DNA from: Planctomycetota bacterium
Lineage (GTDB): Bacteria > Planctomycetota > Brocadiia > CAIUPP01
NCBI GenBank assembly: GCA_022705425.1
Contig: JAKJEM010000004.1
Location: 1-64,000, forward strand
DNA length: 64,000 nucleotides
Direction of reading: 5' to 3'
Shown piece after piece: positions 59,793-64,000 of the stretch. Made by a program: the position numbers and the translations under genes. The notes under the pieces were generated by a model, which ran no database searches, was not told where the DNA came from, and saw only the letters and a list, made by a program, of their open reading frames with translations. Each line of letters starts with the position of its first letter. The first letter of the stretch is position 1.

Positions 59793-61415
59793 TCAGTCCT
59801 CCCTCGGCGTGAAGATGCTCATGTCCACCTTGATGCCGCGCTCCCGGATTTCGTGAACGAACTTCGGCACGGCCCCGGTCGCGGTGAAGTAGCCCGACAC
59901 CTTCCCCTGCGCGTCGAAGCCCGTCTGTTTGAACTCGAAGATCGTCTGCATGGTGATCGTGTCGCCCTCCATGCCCGTGATCTCCGAGATGTCCACGATC
60001 TTGCGCGTGCCGTCCACCAGGCGCGCGCCGTGGCAGATGATGCTGACAGCGCTCGATATCTGCTCGCGGATGGCCCGCGAGGGCAGGTCCAGCCCGGCCA
60101 TCAGGACGAGGGTCTCCAGGCGCCCGAGCACGTCGCGCGGGCTGTTGGCGTGCAGCGTGGTCAGCGAACCGTCGTGGCCCGTATTCATGGCCTGGAGCAT
60201 GTCGAGCGCCTCGCCGCCGCGGCATTCGCCGACGACGATGCGGTCCGGCCGCATACGCAAGGCGTTGATGACAAGCTTGCGGATCGGCACCTCGCCCTTC
60301 CCCTCGATGCTCGGCGGCTTGCTTTCCAGCGAGACGACGTGCTCCTGCGCGAGCTGAAGTTCCGCCGCGTCTTCGATGGTCACAATGCGTTCCGTCGGGG
60401 GAATGAAGTTGCTCAGGATGTTCAGCAGCGTCGTCTTGCCGGAGCCCGTCCCCCCGGAGATGATGCAATTCTTGCGGTACAGGACGGCCAGGCGCATCAG
60501 CTCCGCCATCGGCTGGATGAGGGAGCCGAAGCGAACCAGGTCCGGAACCTGGAAGGGCACGCGCGCAAACTTCCGGATGGTGATCGTCGGCCCCGTCAGG
60601 CACAGCGGCGGAATGATGGCGTTCACGCGCGAGCCGTCCGCCAGGCGGGCGTCCACCATCGGGCTCGATTCGTCAATCCGCCGGCCGATCGGCGCCAGGA
60701 TGCGCCGGATGACCGCCAGCACCTGCTCGTTGCTGGTGAACTGCTTCTCGGTCAGCGCCAGCTTGCCGTGGCGCTCGACATACACCTTGCTCCAGCCGTT
60801 GACCATGATCTCGTCCACGTCCTTCTCGGCCAGCAAGTCCTCGAGCGGGCCGAGCCCCACCGCCTCGTCCACCACCTCCTTGACGAGGGCCTCCGGCGCC
60901 AGCCACTCCGGGCGGTCGGCGTCGAATTTCTTCACCGCCGCGCGCGCGGCGGCCATGGCCTTGGCGCGGACCTCCGCGTGGCTCTTCTCCGAAAGATCGC
61001 TGTGCTTCAGGTCGAGCGTGGCGAGGAGTTCCTCGTGGAGCTTCTTCTTGAGCGGCACGGGCGTGCGGCGGCGCGCCGGCTCCTCCGAGCCCGGCGCCTC
61101 GCGCGGCATGGTCGGGTCGTCCAGAATGAACATCAGCGTGAACGGCCCCACGCGAATGATCGCCTTGTCCTCGAGCTCCGGCGCCTGCTGCGCCGTCAGG
61201 CACCGGGCGTTCAGAAACGTCCCGTTGCGGCTGCCGAGGTCCTGGACGGTGTAGCCCTCGCCCTTCGGCGCGATGACGCAGTGCTCGCGGGAAACGCTCT
61301 GATGGTCGAGCACCAGGTGGTTGATCCCCGCCTTCTTGCCGACCTTGAAGGGCAGCGGCGTCACGGGCACCTTGCGCTCGGCCCCGGCTTCATCTTTGAC
61401 GATCAAAACAGGCAT
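59793..61415 (-). CDS. tadA: Tad secretion ATPase TadA/CpaF with N-terminal FHA domain
   Basis: 540 residues. Residues 1-115 form an FHA domain (VSREHCVIAPKGEGY...DLGSRNGTFLNARCL) with SREH and the SRNGT turn intact. The rest is a CpaF-type ATPase: a helical N-domain, NGWSKVYVERHGKL, Walker A IISGGTGSGKTTLLN, the Asp box ERIVTIEDAAELQL, and Walker B VGECRGGEALDMLQAMNTGHDGSLTTLHANS. It powers Flp pilus assembly. Fusion to FHA suggests control by a phosphothreonine protein; the same pattern is known from some actinobacteria but is not standard in Tad loci. ATG at 61415 is preceded by an AGAGG site. Confidence 0.94.
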   Translation of the reverse strand: MPVLIVKDEAGAERKVPVTPLPFKVGKKAGINHLVLDHQSVSREHCVIAPKGEGYTVQDLGSRNGTFLNARCLTAQQAPELEDKAIIRVGPFTLMFILDDPTMPREAPGSEEPARRRTPVPLKKKLHEELLATLDLKHSDLSEKSHAEVRAKAMAAARAAVKKFDADRPEWLAPEALVKEVVDEAVGLGPLEDLLAEKDVDEIMVNGWSKVYVERHGKLALTEKQFTSNEQVLAVIRRILAPIGRRIDESSPMVDARLADGSRVNAIIPPLCLTGPTITIRKFARVPFQVPDLVRFGSLIQPMAELMRLAVLYRKNCIISGGTGSGKTTLLNILSNFIPPTERIVTIEDAAELQLAQEHVVSLESKPPSIEGKGEVPIRKLVINALRMRPDRIVVGECRGGEALDMLQAMNTGHDGSLTTLHANSPRDVLGRLETLVLMAGLDLPSRAIREQISSAVSIICHGARLVDGTRKIVDISEITGMEGDTITMQTIFEFKQTGFDAQGKVSGYFTATGAVPKFVHEIRERGIKVDMSIFTPRED

Positions 61416-61424
61416 GCGGTCCTC

Positions 61425-62255
61425 TCAGGGATTGCTCGATGCCGGCGGCTGGCGGATCAGCGGCTCGATGGGACCGCGCTCGCGCAGGCGCTTCTCGCGG
61501 TCGGCCTGGATGCGGTTGACGACGTCGAACCCGCCGGTGGCCGTATCGGCCGGCGGACGCAACGCCATCGTCAGCGTGCCGAGCTGCTGAGCATAGATGA
61601 GGGCGGTCGCCTCGGAGGGCGTGACCGCGATCGTGACGGAACTGTAGTTGCGCGAGCGCGTGCCGGTGACGGCGGTGTACTCCTCGTCGCGCACGCGGCT
61701 GTCCACGGCGATAACCTTGACGTTCGGCAGCAGGAGCATGGTGTGATTGCTGGCCGCGCCCGCGCCCGCCGGACGCGCCCCCGCCGCCGGACCCGAGGGG
61801 CTGAGGGGGAAGGTGCCGATGATGTCTATCCGCGCGCCGGGGGCCAGGTTCCCCGCCACGCCGGTGATCGCGTCCACCCGCAGCGCAATCGCCCGCTCGC
61901 CCGGCTCCAGGCGCACGTCCAGCTTCTCGATCGGCTGGCGCACGTAACTGACCAGGATCGGCTCATCCGCCTCGACGCTCCGGTTGATCACCTGCCCGAC
62001 GAGCAGACGCGACTGGTCGGTCACCGGGACGTGGTCGGCCGTCACCGCCCCCTCGGAAATCTCCTTGCCCTCGGGCTTGAGCATGGCCGGCTGGATGATC
62101 GTGCCGGCGCGGATGTAGCCCTTGGCCACGGCCACGCCCACGGTGCGGTGCGTCTCCTGCACCTTCGACTCGACGCGGTTGATGTAGCTGTGCATGCCGT
62201 ACACGGCGATGAGACCGAGCACGACGGCGACGATCAACGCCAGCTTGTTCTTCAC
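61425..62255 (-). CDS. cpaB: Flp pilus assembly protein CpaB/RcpC
   Basis: GTG at 62255 follows GGAGGAG by five bases and overlaps the stop of the upstream gene (GTGA). 276 residues: a signal-anchor (KNKLALIVAVVLGLIAVYGMHSYI), then the SAF domain VGVAVAKGYIRAGTIIQPAMLKPEG with VGQVINRSVEADEPIL, and the RcpC domain ERAIALRVDAITGVAGNLAPGARIDIIGTF. CpaB lies at the periplasmic side and stabilises the secretin. A stretch of Ala/Pro/Gly (about residues 150-165) is a flexible insertion. Confidence 0.92.
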   Translation of the reverse strand: MKNKLALIVAVVLGLIAVYGMHSYINRVESKVQETHRTVGVAVAKGYIRAGTIIQPAMLKPEGKEISEGAVTADHVPVTDQSRLLVGQVINRSVEADEPILVSYVRQPIEKLDVRLEPGERAIALRVDAITGVAGNLAPGARIDIIGTFPLSPSGPAAGARPAGAGAASNHTMLLLPNVKVIAVDSRVRDEEYTAVTGTRSRNYSSVTIAVTPSEATALIYAQQLGTLTMALRPPADTATGGFDVVNRIQADREKRLRERGPIEPLIRQPPASSNP

Positions 62256-62761
62256 GTGGACTCCTCCTTCGCGGGGCGCTCCGGCGCGCGCGGACGCGGG
62301 GGCGCGCCGCGCATCTTCAGGATGGTGACGCCGACGCCACCCTCCACCATACGGGATATTGTAATCATGCACCAGCTTCCTGCAAGGGTGCTGAAGCCGA
62401 GAATCGCGCCGGGGTAGCCGGCCTGGGCCGCCTGAACGTCCATCGGACGCCACCCGCGCGACGGCATCTCGCGGCGGTAGAAGTCCGCCACCTCCGCCAC
62501 GCCGGCCTGCGAGGTGTAGCGCAGCAGCACCCGGTGCGGGTCGCCGGCGGCGTCGCCCGAGGCGAAAAGCTCCGAGCGCGGCGGCCGCGGAATGTCCCGC
62601 GCCGCCGTCAGGCGCGTCTCGTCCGGCGCGCGCGGCGGCGCGGCCACCCCCTCGGCCAGCGGACGCAGGCCGTAGCGGCCGATCGCGAAGGTCAGGACAA
62701 TGACCCCCCCGATCGCCAGCGCCCGGCCCGTCACCGGCTCGCGCTTCGCCTCTTCCGCCAT
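62252..62761 (-). CDS. Small single-pass membrane protein in the Tad operon
   Basis: ATG at 62761 gives 169 residues; an upstream in-frame start lies inside the spacer. One membrane segment (ALAIGGVIVLTFAIGRYGL, about 15-33) then a periplasmic domain with the pattern RVLLRYTSQAGVAEVADFYRREMPSRGWRPMD, like the small domains with a tyrosine-rich helix that use "FY...L...GW" to recognise partners in several secreted proteins. No family named with confidence. Sits between the TadE-like gene and cpaB and is translationally coupled to cpaB. Confidence 0.78.
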   Translation of the reverse strand: MAEEAKREPVTGRALAIGGVIVLTFAIGRYGLRPLAEGVAAPPRAPDETRLTAARDIPRPPRSELFASGDAAGDPHRVLLRYTSQAGVAEVADFYRREMPSRGWRPMDVQAAQAGYPGAILGFSTLAGSWCMITISRMVEGGVGVTILKMRGAPPRPRAPERPAKEEST

Positions 62762-62787
62762 CCGTGTTCCCCGCGCTCCTCGCGCGC

Positions 62788-63810
62788 CTATTGCCGCCGC
62801 CACGCGTCCTTCAGCGATACCGTCGTCCCCGTCGCCGGGTCAATGCTCAGCGGCGTGTCGTCCAGCTCGCCGCCGTCGGCCAGCGGCTGGGCGCGCCGTG
62901 TCAGGGCGAAAAGGTCCGCCAGCACCGCCGCCCGTCCGCCGCCGTCGTCGCCGGAGGCCAGCCGCGTCGCCGTACCCCGACCGGTGACGTCGAACTCCAT
63001 CCGGCCCGTCGGTTTGTAAGTCGGTTCCGCGTAGCGGCCGGCGAAATACGTCCCGCCGCGCGTCGCCGGAGCGTCCGCCTCCGCGTACACCATGCGGAAG
63101 AAGGGGGGTTGATAGGTGGCGTCCACCGTCGCCTGCCGTCGTTCGAGCCAGCGCCCCGAACCGAAACCGTTGAGCATGTCGGACACCATGGACTCGTAGC
63201 GCCCGATCTGCGGCGGCGAGGATTCATCGGCGGCGATGAACCCGCCCCCCTGCCGCACGCCGGAGGCCGAAAGGGCGTTGAGATAGACGCCGTAGGGACC
63301 GAAGGTCCGGTCGAACTGCTGCACGATTCCCGATCCGGTCTGCCAGACGAAGCGCTGCGTCGTCTTGCCCAGGGCGAGGTTCCACAGGCTGACGGCAATG
63401 CGCTCGAGGTCAAAGGTGTCCTCCCCACGACCGCCCAGGCTGTTTGCCCCGGACACCAGCTGGGTACGGATGATCGTGCCGTAGTAGGGATCGTTCAGCC
63501 GCACGCGCTCGATAATGTTCAGTTCGTGATCGTTGCTGGTGGCGCCCGAGACGCCGGGCTGGGCCACGCCCGCCGGCGGCTGGAGCGGGTTCACCGCCCA
63601 CGGCCAGAAACGCTCCAGCGTCCGGTCGGCGCGCTGGTCCCCCGGCAGCCATGCCGAGTACGCCGCCGCCATCGTCTGGCGCTGACGCGTCAACGTGGCG
63701 TAGCCGAAGTACAGCAGCCCGAAGATCACGAGCAGATAGAGCGGCAGCACGATCGCCGTCTCGATCACCGCCGTGCCGCCGCACGCTGCGTTGCGTTGGC
63801 GCATTCTCAT
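62788..63810 (-). CDS. TadE/TadG-like pilus-associated protein
   Basis: 340 residues. The N-terminus carries the TadE signature: a short basic MRMRQRNAACGGTAVIETAIVLPLYLLVIFGLLYFGY with Glu at the position conserved in pseudopilins of the TadE family, then an extracellular part of about 290 residues (much longer than typical 150-residue TadE). It contains DYGT-like tyrosine-rich regions but no recognised domain. TadE and TadF are minor pilins processed by TadV. ATG at 63810 or at 63804 is possible. Confidence 0.85.
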   Translation of the reverse strand: MRMRQRNAACGGTAVIETAIVLPLYLLVIFGLLYFGYATLTRQRQTMAAAYSAWLPGDQRADRTLERFWPWAVNPLQPPAGVAQPGVSGATSNDHELNIIERVRLNDPYYGTIIRTQLVSGANSLGGRGEDTFDLERIAVSLWNLALGKTTQRFVWQTGSGIVQQFDRTFGPYGVYLNALSASGVRQGGGFIAADESSPPQIGRYESMVSDMLNGFGSGRWLERRQATVDATYQPPFFRMVYAEADAPATRGGTYFAGRYAEPTYKPTGRMEFDVTGRGTATRLASGDDGGGRAAVLADLFALTRRAQPLADGGELDDTPLSIDPATGTTVSLKDAWRRQ

Positions 63811-63843
63811 AACCCACCGCCTTCCTGCCGGGCCTGGCGTCCT

Positions 63844-63999
63844 CTAGTGCTGAAGGACCTGCGAAATCCTGTCGCTGCCGTAGTCGAAACGATTTCCCTG
63901 GCGGTTGCGCATGTTTCGCAGGGCATCCGCCACCCGCGGATCCGAACGTCCTTCGTACCGATCGAGCCAGGTGCTCGAATCAAAGGGGCAGTTGTATGA
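63844..63999 (-). CDS. Partial protein in the Tad operon (C-terminal 51 residues)
   Basis: A minus-strand open frame enters from the right edge and stops with TAG at 63844-63846. The visible 51 residues are polar (SSTWLDRYEGRSDPRVADALRN, then DYGSDRISQVLQH) and contain one Cys. It lies 33 bases upstream of the TadE-like gene, so it is probably another secreted Tad component such as a TadG-like protein; the fragment is too short to name. Confidence 0.6.
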   Translation of the reverse strand, partial: SYNCPFDSSTWLDRYEGRSDPRVADALRNMRNRQGNRFDYGSDRISQVLQH

Positions 64000-64000
64000 C

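Overview
The window is a high-G+C (roughly two-thirds by eye), densely coded bacterial chromosome segment with many ATGA/GTGA stop-start overlaps. A type II pseudopilin with a C-terminal substitute for the H-X9-DG motif, several FHA proteins, a tandem-PurS PurL, large sugar-lyase and glycosidase-like secreted enzymes, OPT-like giant membrane proteins and a Tad pilus locus together suggest an uncultured member of the PVC group (Lentisphaerota/Planctomycetota) or a neighbouring uncultured phylum. The phylum is an inference; no rRNA is present.

Layout. 1-5.5 kb: end of an FHA protein, a FabZ-like dehydratase, an FHA plus degenerate histidine-kinase-type ATPase protein, DprA, a DUF6951-type small protein, a REP-associated tyrosine transposase (RAYT) flanked by inverted repeats, and a secreted Cys-rich helical protein followed by a SAP/Rho_N-like gene cut short by a decayed RAYT copy. 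5.8-9.9 kb (minus): DUF116, AroA, FAD oxidoreductase, sugar isomerase operon. 10-13.4 kb (plus): EtfB-EtfA-GlcD/LctD-type dehydrogenase, divergent from DUF116. 13.4-18.6 kb: fucosyltransferase-like protein, Gfo/Idh/MocA dehydrogenase, glycosyltransferase, zinc-ribbon protein and a second sugar isomerase. 19-28 kb: GntR regulator with a near-consensus promoter and a perfect palindromic operator, then pseudopilin, secreted propeller-like protein and a 1444-residue heparinase II/III-like protein, probably a carbohydrate-responsive unit.

28-46 kb (minus) is one long run read from a strong promoter at 45.93 kb: OPT-like DUF6785/6784-type membrane protein, FtsX permease, ABC ATPase, a 1684-residue FtsX permease fused to an M28-like domain that has lost its zinc ligands, a second OPT-like protein, a second ABC ATPase, a 24-codon ORF, a 288-residue unknown protein, a PqqD-like (RRE-fold) protein, a TrmH/SpoU methyltransferase, a GH95-like glycosidase and a small Cys-rich protein. 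This is the best candidate for an undescribed system: two LolD/MacB-type ATPases, two giant polytopic proteins, a pseudopeptidase and a peptide-binding-type domain.

46-64 kb: a triple-FHA protein whose N-terminus is split off by an in-frame amber codon; PurS-PurS-PurL; a tripartite RND efflux operon; an aldose-1-epimerase-like protein; and the distal part of a Tad/Flp pilus operon (partial gene, TadE-like, small membrane protein, CpaB, FHA-TadA, TadB, TadC). Secretin and CpaE/TadZ are not in the window.

Window-wide: I could find no RTCGAY hexamer on reading the whole sequence; Ile-Asp is always written with ATT or ATA and Val-Asp with GTG. Two MITE-like palindromic elements and two heptanucleotide repeat tracts lie between genes. 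No tRNA, rRNA or CRISPR array was seen.
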